DNA of 64,000 bases from Caecibacteroides pullorum (GCF_019239235.1 NZ_JAAZTS010000001.1:372001-436000); one strand, 5' to 3'. Positions 43,863 through 52,929 are shown, numbered from the stretch's first letter. The notes: generated from the letters alone by a model not told the origin. Numbers and translations: made by a program.

Positions 43863-44639
43863 TTATTTCTGTAAAATGAAGTTGTCGGCGTCGGCGGCTA
43901 CAGGAAATTTTTCGCGCAGGTGTTGTAACGGTGCCAGTTCGATGTTGGTCGTGGCCATGCCTTCCTGTCCGTCGGGCAAGAAAGCCAAACGTTCGCCTTT
44001 GGGCGAGTAGAGGGCACTTCCGCCGTTGTGGAGCAGGTGGTTTCCGTCAGTACCTGTTCGGTTTACGCCACATACGTAGCACTGGTTCTCCATGGCTCGC
44101 GCTTGGAGCAGGACGTCCCATACAGCTCGGCGGGAGGCAGGCCAGCAAGCCACGTAGAGAGCCAGGTCATATTCATTGGCGACGTTGCGGCTCCATACGG
44201 GGAAACGCAGGTCGTAGCACACTTGAGGCAGAATGCGGAAGCCGCGATAGCAGATGATGGGGCGCTCATTGCCTGCGGTGAAACATTCATTTTCATGCCC
44301 CATGCGGAAGAGATGGTGCTTGTCGTAATAGGTCGCTTCTCCCTCGGGCGTGAGAAAGAAAAAACGGTTGCGATAATTACCGTCATCATGATGAGCTATG
44401 AAGCTGCCTGCCAGGGCGGTGCCGTATTGGGAAGCCCATTGCTGGAGTTGCTTGATGGTGGGGCCTGTCATTGGTTCGGCCAGCTGCTCAACGTTCATGC
44501 TGAAGCCTGTTGTGAAGGTTTCGGGCAGCATTACAAGGTCGGTCTCTCCCTTCAGCTCTTCCAGGCGGAGGTGGAGGCGGCGCAAGTTTTCGAGCTTGTC
44601 TTCCCAGGCTATGTCGGTTTGTATCAGGGTAATGCGCAT
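43863..44639 (-). CDS. carbon-nitrogen hydrolase (nitrilase superfamily, YafV/omega-amidase type)
   Basis: 258 aa with the catalytic triad E40 (LPETFTTGF), K107 (YYDKHHLF) and C141 (QVCYDLRFPVW). The size and the MENQCYVCGVNRTG block fit omega-amidases such as YafV, which deaminate 2-oxoglutaramate-type by-products. It is 20 bp downstream of the acyltransferase gene. Confidence 0.92.
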   Translation of the reverse strand: MRITLIQTDIAWEDKLENLRRLHLRLEELKGETDLVMLPETFTTGFSMNVEQLAEPMTGPTIKQLQQWASQYGTALAGSFIAHHDDGNYRNRFFFLTPEGEATYYDKHHLFRMGHENECFTAGNERPIICYRGFRILPQVCYDLRFPVWSRNVANEYDLALYVACWPASRRAVWDVLLQARAMENQCYVCGVNRTGTDGNHLLHNGGSALYSPKGERLAFLPDGQEGMATTNIELAPLQHLREKFPVAADADNFILQK

Positions 44640-44659
44640 GGAAGATAGAGTGTCCTTTT

Positions 44660-45214
44660 TCAGATATTTCCGATGGAGAAGTATTCGGGGTGTTTACCTT
44701 TGAAGTTCTTGAAATAGAGCTTTATCTCGTGCATGTCTTTTTCGATGTCACCCGATGGGACGATGGTACGGGTACAAGAGATGGTCTTCGACGGATAGTC
44801 TATTCCGAAGAGCATGATGGGGACTTGTGCTTTCAGGGCAATGTAATAGAATCCTTTTTTCCACTCCGGATTAGCTTTGCGTGTACCCTCAGGTGTGATG
44901 GCCAGGTTGAACTGACGGACGGAGGCGAAGCGTTCGGCCATTTGGTCGACCAGCGAATTTTTCTTACTACGGTTGACAGGGATGCCTCCCATGGCTTTGA
45001 ACACCAGGCTGAGCGGGAAGAAGAACCATTCCTTTTTCATCATAAAGTGAGCGTCACGCCCCAGCGATCCGTAGAAGAGCTTGCCGATGAGCAAGTCCCA
45101 GTTGGAAGTATGGGGGGCGGCGCAAAGAACGCACTTGTCATGGAAAGGAACCGTGACGTTCGTCTTCCAGCCCAGCAGACGGTGATAGATAAAGCGGCAG
45201 AATTGTTGTTTCAT
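44660..45214 (-). CDS. 1-acyl-glycerol-3-phosphate acyltransferase-like protein
   Basis: 184 aa, PlsC fold: H35-x4-D40 (HTSNWD) is the catalytic motif, and EGTRK near residue 109 the phosphate-binding motif. It is shorter than most LPA acyltransferases and lacks clear membrane spans, like the small acyltransferases common in Bacteroidetes. Role in phospholipid or other lipid acylation. Starts 15 bp after a hypothetical gene. Confidence 0.9.
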   Translation of the reverse strand: MKQQFCRFIYHRLLGWKTNVTVPFHDKCVLCAAPHTSNWDLLIGKLFYGSLGRDAHFMMKKEWFFFPLSLVFKAMGGIPVNRSKKNSLVDQMAERFASVRQFNLAITPEGTRKANPEWKKGFYYIALKAQVPIMLFGIDYPSKTISCTRTIVPSGDIEKDMHEIKLYFKNFKGKHPEYFSIGNI

Positions 45215-45229
45215 TCTTTCTCTGTCGGC

Positions 45230-45499
45230 TTACTTCAGTTGGCCCATGCGATCAATGATCTCGTTTACTTTGGCGTTGAAGTCAGAACGGAACTTCTTGT
45301 AGAAGCCCTTTACATTGCCAGGCTCGGTGTGGCTGATTCGGCTCAGGAATTCGTCTTGCATGGTCAGGATGTCACCCATCAGGGCGTCGGCCTTCTGAGG
45401 GTCGGTACCTGGAACGTAGAGTTTGTTGACCAGACACTCGGTGAAGAGTTCACCTGCGATATAGTTCACGCTTTTCTTCAATGCTTTTCTACTTGCCAT
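45230..45499 (-). CDS. conserved hypothetical protein (89 aa)
   Basis: Start chosen at MASRKALKKSVNYIAGELF; a longer frame upstream runs through the repeat region. A compact, mostly helical protein (ends KVNEIIDRMGQLK) with no recognised domain. It is the first gene of a four-gene minus unit with the acyltransferase, nitrilase and possibly the AraC gene. Confidence 0.8.
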   Translation of the reverse strand: MASRKALKKSVNYIAGELFTECLVNKLYVPGTDPQKADALMGDILTMQDEFLSRISHTEPGNVKGFYKKFRSDFNAKVNEIIDRMGQLK

Positions 45500-45540
45500 A
45501 ATCTTTCGTTTTAAAGTTAGATTTTCGGGATAAAGATAGT

Positions 45541-45669
45541 GCTTTTCTTTTTGATAAGGCAAGCGGCAGATGTTTTTTTCTGCTTCCTTGTAGAAAAAGC
45601 ATTGTTTTCTTCTTGGGAAAAGGCCGTGTTGTCCAAGGCAAAGCATTGCTTTTTGCCGATAGACAGGGA
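45541..45669. repeat. degenerate 22-bp repeats (family B) upstream of the GH25 gene
   Basis: Four contiguous 22-bp units begin at 45582 (GCTTCCTTGTAGAAAAAGCA), 45604 (GTTTTCTTCTTGGGAAAAGG), 45626 (GTGTTGTCCAAGGCAAAGCA) and 45648 (GCTTTTTGCCGATAGACAGG); a further weak copy starts at 45541. The 45604 unit matches the first unit of the cysN-sulfotransferase spacer at 15 of 22 positions. The set lies between a minus-strand gene start and the GH25 promoter. Confidence 0.8.
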
Positions 45670-45729
45670 GAGTCTTTTTTCTCCAGTTACGAAAAAACAT
45701 TTTCCCAGTTGTTCAAAAAGAAATCTCCA

Positions 45730-45762
45730 GTTGACGGATTTTTCGGAAAACTACTAACTTTG
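45730..45762 (+). promoter_or_regulatory. promoter of the GH25 gene
   Basis: GTTG (45730-45733), 21 bp, then TAACTTTG (45755-45762), 21 bp before the ATG. Confidence 0.6.
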
Positions 45763-45783
45763 CACGCGATTAGAACGAGACGT

Positions 45784-46668
45784 ATGACTGAACCTTCTAT
45801 TTCCAGAAAAAAGAAGAACGCCGACTATGCAAAAAAGCCTGTACGACGCCGCACGGCTGCTTCGCATGGAAAGTCTGCCAAGACCAAACGGCAGGCAGAG
45901 GAGCGCACTATGCCCGTATGGGTACGCAATGTGCTGGCTCTTTGCATCATCGTGGTCTTCTCGGCAAGTTTCTACTGGTTTTTCATCCGTCCCTATGCTT
46001 ATCGCTGGAAGCCTTGCTACGGGTTGAAGGGTTATGGCGTGTGCATGCCTTGCGATTTCGAAGTACATGGCGTGGACATGTCGCATTATCAAGGGCATAT
46101 TGACTGGCCTCGCCTGGCGGAGCATCGGGCTGGGGAGTTTCCTATCCGTTTCATTTTCATGAAAGCTACTGAGGGCGGCGACCATCAGGACGACACGTTT
46201 CGTCAGAACTTTGATTCGGCTAAGACCTATCGTTTCATTCGCGGGGCCTATCATTATTTCCTTCCGCGTACCGACGCGTTGAAGCAGGCTGACTTCTTTA
46301 TTCGCACAGTGCCGCTGACGGCAGGCGATTTGCCTCCTGTGCTCGATGTGGAAACAACGGGCAAGAAGGACAAGGCCGAACTACAGGCTTGTGTCAAGAC
46401 GTGGCTCGATCGTGTTGAGGCTCACTATGGCGTGAAGCCCATCCTTTATACCTCTTATAAGTTTAAGATGCGCTATCTGGATAGCCCTGTTTTCGATGCT
46501 TATCCCTATTGGATAGCTCACTACTATGTAGACTCCGTACGCTACCAGGGACCGTGGCATTTTTGGCAGCATACGGATGTGGGTACTGTACCTGGCATTG
46601 AGAAAGAGGTGGACCTGAACGTGTTCAACGGCACGTCGGCCCAACTCGATTCGCTTCTACTTAAATAA
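45784..46668 (+). CDS. glycoside hydrolase family 25 lysozyme, membrane anchored
   Basis: Start at MTEPSISRKKKNADYAKKP (294 aa). A basic cytosolic tail (1-45) precedes one transmembrane segment (about 47-67). The GH25 domain begins VHGVDMSHYQG (D98) and carries DVETTG (D188, E190), the catalytic acid pair, and ends VDLNVFNG. It hydrolyses the MurNAc-GlcNAc bond at the periplasmic side. The 3' end overlaps the convergent prmA by 12 bp. Confidence 0.93.
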   Translation: MTEPSISRKKKNADYAKKPVRRRTAASHGKSAKTKRQAEERTMPVWVRNVLALCIIVVFSASFYWFFIRPYAYRWKPCYGLKGYGVCMPCDFEVHGVDMSHYQGHIDWPRLAEHRAGEFPIRFIFMKATEGGDHQDDTFRQNFDSAKTYRFIRGAYHYFLPRTDALKQADFFIRTVPLTAGDLPPVLDVETTGKKDKAELQACVKTWLDRVEAHYGVKPILYTSYKFKMRYLDSPVFDAYPYWIAHYYVDSVRYQGPWHFWQHTDVGTVPGIEKEVDLNVFNGTSAQLDSLLLK

Positions 46669-47505
46669 TTGGAACTTAACCGCTGCCCAGCGGTTTTTCT
46701 CCCTGTACTCCATGAACGTCATGCCCAAGCTTTCGGCTTCAGAGCGGATGGCGGCGATGTCGTCGGTATAGAAACCACTCATCAGGAGGGTAGCGCCAGG
46801 GTTCATGCGGGCAATGTAATACTTCATGTCGGCCAGCAGGATGTTACGATTGATGTTGGCTATCACTACGTCGAAGGGTCCTTTGTCGACCAGCGACGAA
46901 GCGTCACCTTGATAGACATCGATACCGTCCAGATGGTTCAGCTCAATGTTCTCCAGCGAGTTGCGTACGCACCAGTCATCGATGTCTACAGCCGTACAAT
47001 GGTTAGCGCCGCGCATGCGTGCCAAGATAGCTAGGATGGACGTACCGCATCCCATGTCGAGTACCGATTTGCCTTGCAGGTCGCTGTCCAGCAGTTCACC
47101 GATGATGAGGCTCGTTGTCTCGTGATGACCTGTGCCGAAGGCCATTTGGGGATTGATGACGATATCGTAGGGCACCTGTGGTATGTCGTGGTGGAAGGTG
47201 CTGTGGACGACGCAACGGTCACCTATCACGATGGGTTGAAAAAAATTCTTCTCCCATTCTTCATTCCAATCCTTGTCTTCGGCTTCTACGTAGCTATAGG
47301 TAATGGTTGTATCAGGCAGAGGGAAGGCGGCCATGGTCTGTCGTACCGTATCTTCGTCATACAGATCTTTCTGAATATAGGCGGCGATGCCGTCAGCCTG
47401 CTCTACAAAACTTTCGAAACCAGCTTCACCCAAGACGGCGCAGAGCACGTCGTTGACCGTCTCTGTGCAGGGTTGGGTGTGGAAGGTAAATTCTAAATAT
47501 TTCAT
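46657..47505 (-). CDS. prmA: ribosomal protein L11 methyltransferase
   Basis: 282 aa. The SAM-binding motif LDMGCGTSILAI lies near residue 150, and NPQMAFGTGHHETT just before it is typical of PrmA; a small N-terminal L11-recognition domain precedes them. It trimethylates L11. The gene is convergent with and overlaps the GH25 lysozyme gene by 12 bp, with no room for a normal terminator. Confidence 0.95.
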   Translation of the reverse strand: MKYLEFTFHTQPCTETVNDVLCAVLGEAGFESFVEQADGIAAYIQKDLYDEDTVRQTMAAFPLPDTTITYSYVEAEDKDWNEEWEKNFFQPIVIGDRCVVHSTFHHDIPQVPYDIVINPQMAFGTGHHETTSLIIGELLDSDLQGKSVLDMGCGTSILAILARMRGANHCTAVDIDDWCVRNSLENIELNHLDGIDVYQGDASSLVDKGPFDVVIANINRNILLADMKYYIARMNPGATLLMSGFYTDDIAAIRSEAESLGMTFMEYREKNRWAAVKFQLFK

Positions 47506-47602
47506 TGTTTTAATGGGGTTTTGTTAAAATGCTGGGATCCGATGGCGGCCCGTCGCATAATTTGTTTTATCTTTGAATAAGATTGGCAAAAGCCTCTGTT
47601 TG

Positions 47603-47610
47603 CAAAGATA
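47603..47610 (-). promoter_or_regulatory. candidate -7 box for prmA
   Basis: Minus strand reads TATCTTTG, 97 bp before the prmA ATG. The longer leader holds no clear structure. Confidence 0.4.
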
Positions 47611-47636
47611 GGCTGATTTAGGGAAATCCCTATAAA

Positions 47637-47645
47637 GGGGGGGGG
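47637..47645. repeat. G9 homopolymer between divergent promoters
   Basis: Nine consecutive G follow TATAAA, in the spacer between prmA and the W/G/Y-rich protein gene, about 30 bp upstream of the latter's TATTTTTG box (47677-47684). Length-variable tracts in such a position can alter promoter spacing. Confidence 0.9.
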
Positions 47646-47676
47646 AAAATCTCTGGGAAATTCGAAACTTTGGTCT

Positions 47677-47684
47677 TATTTTTG
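47677..47684 (+). promoter_or_regulatory. promoter -7 box of the W/G/Y-rich protein gene
   Basis: TATTTTTG, 44 bp before the ATG; TCTG 21 bp upstream could serve as -33. Confidence 0.45.
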
Positions 47685-47728
47685 TCATACGGAAATCAAG
47701 TGTTTGTAAATTATAAACTGACAGATAT

Positions 47729-49069
47729 ATGAAAAAGATTGTTTTTTTATCACTTTTAGCCCTGTGCCTCCCGTGGACACTCGCGGCACAGAGTGTAGAT
47801 GACGACCTCTATTATGTACCCTCGAAGAAGAAGGCTGAACAGAAGACCGAGAAAGCAGAGGAAGAGACGGTACGAAAAGCTCCTGAGAACGTAATAGTTG
47901 TAGAAACGCAGAAACCTGTTGTCTGTACAAATTCTGGTACTACCACCATTGTGGTAAAGGACAAGAAGGGGAATGTGCGCGATGTGGATGAATATAACCG
48001 TCGTTACAACTCGAAAGAATATGACTTTTCGCAGAATGAGGATACTCTTTATATCGAAGAAAAGGCAGTGCCCGATCCCGACGGTGAATGGGTAAACGGC
48101 TTCGATGGTTCTGAAGACGATTATGAATACGCTATGCGCATCATTCGTTTCCGCAATCCGCGCTATGCCATCAGCATCAGTAGTCCGTTGTATTGGGATG
48201 TAGTCTATGGATTGAATTCGTGGGATTGGAACGTTTATACTGACGGACTGTATGCCTATGCTTTCCCGACGTTCACCAACCGTCTGTGGTGGGACTGGCG
48301 CTATAATTCCTACGGATGGGGCTGGGGTTGGCCCTATTATGGATGGAACTGGGGCTGGAGCGGCTGGTATAGCGGTTGGTACGGTGGCTGGTATGCTGGC
48401 TGGGGAGGCTGGTATGGCGGCTGGGGATGGCCCTATTATCACCATCCTCATTACTATCCAGGCTGGCATCATCCGGGACCTGGTTACTGGGCTTCACGCG
48501 ATACATATACTACACGTCGCTCTTATGGCACACGTAGTGTATCTACGACTCGGACAACAACTAATGGAGGCCGTTCTGTCCGTAATGGTTCAGCCACTCG
48601 TACAACGAGCGGACGACGTGTTACTGGACAACAGGTGAGACGAACTACAGGTTCTTCTACTGGTCGCGTAGTTGGTACACGTGCGACTTCTTCACGTCAA
48701 AATTCGGGTACTGCCGTACGGACAACTTCGACAGATGCACGCCGTAGTACTTACACACGTCCTAGCAGTACACGGAGCGATTCGTATAGTACTGGCAACC
48801 GTACTTCTATACGACAAAATGGTGTAAGCAATTCTAGTCGTCGTAGCGCCGCTACTTATAATCGTGGAAGTTCTAATCAACCTTCGCGCATCTATCAGTC
48901 ACAATCACGTCGGAACAGTTACGATGACAATTCGCGTAGTTTCAACAACACTACTACCCGTAGCAGCAGCCGGTCGTCTTTCTCAACGGGGGGAAGTACT
49001 CGTTCCTCCGGTAGTTTCGGTACCAGCCGTTCTAGTGGTGGAGGTGGTGGATCAAGCCGCAGAAGATAA
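47729..49069 (+). CDS. secreted low-complexity protein with W/G/Y-rich centre and S/T/R-rich tail
   Basis: 446 aa. A signal peptide (to about residue 21) is followed by a charged region (22-150), then about 65 residues dominated by Trp, Gly and Tyr (starting YNSYGWGWGWPYYGWNWGW near residue 190), then a histidine/proline stretch, then a long Ser/Thr/Arg-rich tail of about 180 residues ending in Gly5 and RRR. Composition suggests an extended, possibly aggregation-prone or surface-exposed protein. No domain recognised. It is 52 bp before a FadL-type porin gene and may be co-expressed. Confidence 0.88.
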   Translation: MKKIVFLSLLALCLPWTLAAQSVDDDLYYVPSKKKAEQKTEKAEEETVRKAPENVIVVETQKPVVCTNSGTTTIVVKDKKGNVRDVDEYNRRYNSKEYDFSQNEDTLYIEEKAVPDPDGEWVNGFDGSEDDYEYAMRIIRFRNPRYAISISSPLYWDVVYGLNSWDWNVYTDGLYAYAFPTFTNRLWWDWRYNSYGWGWGWPYYGWNWGWSGWYSGWYGGWYAGWGGWYGGWGWPYYHHPHYYPGWHHPGPGYWASRDTYTTRRSYGTRSVSTTRTTTNGGRSVRNGSATRTTSGRRVTGQQVRRTTGSSTGRVVGTRATSSRQNSGTAVRTTSTDARRSTYTRPSSTRSDSYSTGNRTSIRQNGVSNSSRRSAATYNRGSSNQPSRIYQSQSRRNSYDDNSRSFNNTTTRSSSRSSFSTGGSTRSSGSFGTSRSSGGGGGSSRRR

Positions 49070-49121
49070 CAGTCAGTTGTGGAGAATCTTTTATGGATGC
49101 TAATTTTAAAGAACGAAAGAT

Positions 49122-50858
49122 ATGAAGAAAATAATAATAGGTGTGTCTGTTCTTTTGCTTACTCTGATGCAGACACATGCACAAACGGTATATGATGCGG
49201 TAGATTTTGCTACCAAAGATTTGGACGGTACGGCTCGTTTTGTTGGAATGGGTGGTGCTATGGGAGCTTTGGGTGGTGATATTTCGACGATGGGAACCAA
49301 TCCTGCAGGTATTGGTATCTATCGAAGTAATGATGCTTCGTTATCCTTTAGTTATTCGGCTTTAAGTACAGAGGCAAAGTATTTGGGGAATACATACAAT
49401 GCATCGAAGAACCGATGGAATTTCGATAACATCGGAGTTGTGTTTTCTACCAAGATTGGTAATCAAACAACTCTGCGTTATGTGAATTTCGGTTTCAACT
49501 ATCACAAAGCCAATACCTTTAATCGGAATATGTGGATGGCGGGTGATTTACAGGGACATTCCCAATTGTTTCAGATTGCTGGGATGACAGACGGATTGAC
49601 ACCAGAGCATTGGAATAGTGGTGCTATTTTCGATAACAATGATATCGGATGGTTGTCGGCATTAGGATGGGAAGGTTATTTAGTAAGTCCAAGTACTTCT
49701 TCTTTACCAGATGATATAGCTGATCAAATTGCAAATAGTCAAGGGAAATTAAATCCTGAAAATTTTGGTTATTATCCTATATTAGGTGAAAATAATCAGC
49801 CGTATTATATTGATAATGTTAGTGGTGAATTAACCTTTAATTCAGTAACAAATGGGCAACCTAATGAAAAAGCCTATGAGAATTATGGCTTTTATACTAC
49901 GGTGGCTGGTGACGCGCCTTATCTCCGTGAATACCGTTCTCACGAAAGTGGTGGACTTGACCAATATGACTTTAATGTGGCTTTCAATCTAAACGATCGG
50001 GTTTATTTAGGTCTTACTGTTGGGGCTTATGATTTGGATTACAATAAGTACACTTTGTATAATGAAGATAGTCAGGGGCGTGACGGCGCAGGTTATAAAC
50101 TCGAAAGCTATAACAATATCAGCGGCGGTGGTGTTGATTTCAAGTTGGGTGCGATTATTCGTCCGTTCCAATATTCTCCGTTGCGCATTGGTTTAGCTAT
50201 ACATACTCCTATCTTTTATAAGCTGACACACACGACATCGGCTGTATTGACTTCAGATTTTGCAGAGGAGGTAATCGATACGCGCAACTACCTGAAAGGC
50301 GGTGACATGAATTTTGAATACCAGCTTAAGACGCCTTGGACTTATAATGTAAGTTTGGGTTATACTGTTGGCAGCAGCCTTGCTTTGGGAGCCGAGTATG
50401 AATACAAGGATTATTCGAATATAAAATTCCAATATTCCGATGGTATGGATATGCAATGGGAAACGCAGGAATCTAAGAATTGCTTGAAGGGTGTACATAC
50501 CCTTCGACTGGGAGCTGAATATAAAGTTATTCCTCAATTCTCTTTGCGTGCAGGTTACAACTTGATGACTTCTCCTTATCAGGACGGTGCTATCAAGGCT
50601 TTGCCGATCAATTCAATAAATACAGATACGGACTTCATGAACCTGAAAGCGCAGAATACCTACACGTTGGGTATCGGTTACCGTGGTTCTATGTTTTATG
50701 CGGATCTTGCTTATAAGTTGAATTCGCAGAAGGCGGACTTCTTCCCGTTTGTTTATTCTGAAGCGGATGGCAACGTGACGAATTATGTCAGCCCTGATGC
50801 AACAAGCGTGAAGTTCAGTCGTAGCCAGGTATTGTTGACGTTGGGTATGCGTTTTTGA
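49122..50858 (+). CDS. outer membrane protein, OmpP1/FadL/TodX family
   Basis: 578 aa. Signal peptide (MKKIIIGVSVLLLTLMQTHAQ), then the family's N-terminal plug-like GGAMGALGGDISTMGTNPAGIG, then amphipathic strands through to a final strand SQVLLTLGMRF with a terminal Phe, as usual for outer-membrane barrels. Members take up long-chain fatty acids or other hydrophobic compounds. Substrate here unknown. Confidence 0.9.
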   Translation: MKKIIIGVSVLLLTLMQTHAQTVYDAVDFATKDLDGTARFVGMGGAMGALGGDISTMGTNPAGIGIYRSNDASLSFSYSALSTEAKYLGNTYNASKNRWNFDNIGVVFSTKIGNQTTLRYVNFGFNYHKANTFNRNMWMAGDLQGHSQLFQIAGMTDGLTPEHWNSGAIFDNNDIGWLSALGWEGYLVSPSTSSLPDDIADQIANSQGKLNPENFGYYPILGENNQPYYIDNVSGELTFNSVTNGQPNEKAYENYGFYTTVAGDAPYLREYRSHESGGLDQYDFNVAFNLNDRVYLGLTVGAYDLDYNKYTLYNEDSQGRDGAGYKLESYNNISGGGVDFKLGAIIRPFQYSPLRIGLAIHTPIFYKLTHTTSAVLTSDFAEEVIDTRNYLKGGDMNFEYQLKTPWTYNVSLGYTVGSSLALGAEYEYKDYSNIKFQYSDGMDMQWETQESKNCLKGVHTLRLGAEYKVIPQFSLRAGYNLMTSPYQDGAIKALPINSINTDTDFMNLKAQNTYTLGIGYRGSMFYADLAYKLNSQKADFFPFVYSEADGNVTNYVSPDATSVKFSRSQVLLTLGMRF

Positions 50859-50906
50859 TTTACGCATAAGCCTGGGATGTTTTGGAAGAACAGGCAGATG
50901 TAATTC

Positions 50907-50981
50907 TTAGGCACGATTTATACAGATTATTATGGAGGTTATTAATTCTCTTCCGTATTGTTTTGTGTAAATCGTGCCTAA
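50907..50981. repeat. TTAGGCACG palindromic element, copy 3
   Basis: TTAGGCACGATTTA (50907-50920) is perfectly complementary to TAAATCGTGCCTAA (50968-50981), and pairing continues imperfectly inward (GGAGG / CTTCC). It lies between the 3' ends of the FadL-type gene and a convergent beta-barrel gene. Confidence 0.95.
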
Positions 50982-51004
50982 AATATATACATCTAGCCTG
51001 CTGT

Positions 51005-51940
51005 TTACCAATACCAGGCGATGCCGAAGGAGTAGGGAGATACGTCAGGACCTTTGTTGCCTTGGAATAGGGTGTTCATGGAGTAACGCAGGTAAACACC
51101 AAGGTTGCCATATCCGGCTTGGAGCAACAGGTTGGTGCCGATGGGGCGTACATACATGCCTTTGCCTACGGTCTGCTTCTTGCTGCCGTTTACATGGCTG
51201 AAGGATTTCACGCCGTGGCGTATCTCAAATTCGGGGCCGAAGTTAAAGAATACGAGGCTTTTGTTCCAACGCTGTTGCCACTCAAGTTGTACGGGGATGC
51301 GGAAGAAGAAGTGGCGCAGGCGGCTGTCGCTGTAGTAGGGAGTGGTGGTTTCACTACCTTCGGGTTGCATCTCCTGTCCGTTCTGGAAGTAGCTGCTTCC
51401 GTTCTGTTTCAATAGGGCGAGGTCGCCGTCGAAGCTGAACGAACGGTAACCCCAGCTCAGGCCGATGTTGATACCCCAGTGCGGGTTTTTCTTGAAGTTG
51501 TGAGAGGCAGCGAGGACATTGAAACCGAATTCCCATGATTGTGACAGATCAAGATGAGCTTTGGAACTGGATCCGAATCCCATGAAGTTGTCTGCCAAGC
51601 GCGAGAATCCTAGGAATACCCCTGAGACATGGGCCTCATATTCATTGTATTTTTTCTTTTTGGGAATAAAAGGCAGAGCGTCGAGGAAGGTTCGGCTGTC
51701 GGCATCTACCTTCTCCAGATAGACTCCTTCAAAGATTTCTACTTCTTTTTGTTCATCGTCCTCTATCTGTTGTTCGTAGAGCCTGATGCGCATGTCTCCC
51801 TTTCCTCTCAGAATGATGATGGAGTCGCCCTGTGTCTCGACGATGGCTTTCTCTCGTTTGGGTTCGGTGGTTTGTTGGGCTTGTGTACAGACGGTGGCCA
51901 GTATCAGGCAGCCGGCTGTGAGGATGGTCTTTGTTTTCAT
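51005..51940 (-). CDS. outer membrane beta-barrel protein
   Basis: 311 aa. Signal peptide to about residue 21, a short charged linker, then barrel strands from residue 100 to the last strand YSFGIAWYW. Last gene of the ECF sigma operon, 47 bp after the DUF6108 gene. Likely the effector or target of that envelope-response operon. Function unknown. Confidence 0.82.
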   Translation of the reverse strand: MKTKTILTAGCLILATVCTQAQQTTEPKREKAIVETQGDSIIILRGKGDMRIRLYEQQIEDDEQKEVEIFEGVYLEKVDADSRTFLDALPFIPKKKKYNEYEAHVSGVFLGFSRLADNFMGFGSSSKAHLDLSQSWEFGFNVLAASHNFKKNPHWGINIGLSWGYRSFSFDGDLALLKQNGSSYFQNGQEMQPEGSETTTPYYSDSRLRHFFFRIPVQLEWQQRWNKSLVFFNFGPEFEIRHGVKSFSHVNGSKKQTVGKGMYVRPIGTNLLLQAGYGNLGVYLRYSMNTLFQGNKGPDVSPYSFGIAWYW

Positions 51941-51987
51941 ATCTATATAATGATTAATGATAATTTCTTCATTTTTTGTTTTTCTTT

Positions 51988-52461
51988 TTATTGCTTGTAT
52001 AGCATCTCCATCAGTTCGTCCTCATCTAGCGGTCCTTCGATGTAGACTAGGGTGGCCTTGTCTTCCTTGCCGACTTTGTAGAGGATGTAGCGGTTTACTT
52101 TTTTGCCCTTTTGGCTAGTACGGCTCAGGCGATAGTAGGCGCTGCGCAGTTCGCCGCTTTCGTTCACTTCCTGCGTCTTCTGTACCTGATGGGTATCGAT
52201 GGCCTGTTTAAGGCATTGAAGGATTTCCTGTTTGTAGGGAGTCACTTGCTCGAATACCAGGCTTTTGTAGGCTGTCATGCGGTAGGAGCGGAGGATGCTT
52301 CCGTTCAGTTCTACGTAAGTCACGTTTTTTTCGTCTTTGTATTTTTCGAATAAGGTGGCTATCTGCAAGCCTTCCTGGGCGTATGTGGTGAGGCTGAAAC
52401 AGAGGATCAGCAACACGATGCCGATGAGGCGGCGATATACGATGTTTTCTCTTGTTCTCAT
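51988..52461 (-). CDS. DUF6108 family secreted protein
   Basis: 157 aa. Signal peptide (MRTRENIVYRRLIGIVLLIL ... TTYAQ) followed by a small mixed alpha/beta domain, ending DEDELMEMLYKQ. Recognised as the DUF6108 type found in Bacteroides sigma/anti-sigma operons, with which the context agrees: it starts 6 bp downstream of the anti-sigma gene. Role unknown. Confidence 0.8.
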   Translation of the reverse strand: MRTRENIVYRRLIGIVLLILCFSLTTYAQEGLQIATLFEKYKDEKNVTYVELNGSILRSYRMTAYKSLVFEQVTPYKQEILQCLKQAIDTHQVQKTQEVNESGELRSAYYRLSRTSQKGKKVNRYILYKVGKEDKATLVYIEGPLDEDELMEMLYKQ

Positions 52462-52467
52462 GATGTT

Positions 52468-52929
52468 TTAGGGTAATATGTTTGGTAAGATGATGTTTTC
52501 TTTCAGTTCTTCGTCAGTGAAGCCTACGTTCTGCAGGGCTTCCAATGCCTTGGCCTGTACCAATTTCGGGTCGTCGTAATAGTGTCCGTCGATGATGGCA
52601 TAGCTAGTATGATTGGTTGTGATGTGGGGCAGTAGGCCGGCGATGCCGATACAGAGTAGCAGAGTGGCGGCAATGCCTGTGGTCAGATAGTACAGACGGT
52701 ACAAGCGGGTAGGCTTCGAGGTTGCTTCCGGTTGCTTGGGCGGAGTGGTCTCTTCTTTCTGCGTTTGTTGGAAGGCTTCGACTTCCTGGTCGATACAGGC
52801 AAAGAGCGGGCGATACACCTCCAGATGTTCGGGCACCTGGTCCGAGGCGAAGAAGCGGCGCAGTGCGCGTTCTTCCTCGCAGGTAGTCTGTCCGTCGAAA
52901 TATTTTTCAAGCAGTTCTTCTGTCTTCAT
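52468..52929 (-). CDS. putative anti-sigma factor (membrane)
   Basis: 153 aa. An N-terminal cytosolic part (1-70) starts MKTEELLEKYFDGQTTCEEERAL, then one transmembrane segment (about 84-104, TTGIAATLLLCIGIAGLLP), then a periplasmic tail. The topology and 4-bp overlap (ATGA) with the ECF sigma gene suggest translational coupling to its cognate sigma factor. No zinc-binding anti-sigma motif is evident. Confidence 0.82.
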   Translation of the reverse strand: MKTEELLEKYFDGQTTCEEERALRRFFASDQVPEHLEVYRPLFACIDQEVEAFQQTQKEETTPPKQPEATSKPTRLYRLYYLTTGIAATLLLCIGIAGLLPHITTNHTSYAIIDGHYYDDPKLVQAKALEALQNVGFTDEELKENIILPNILP

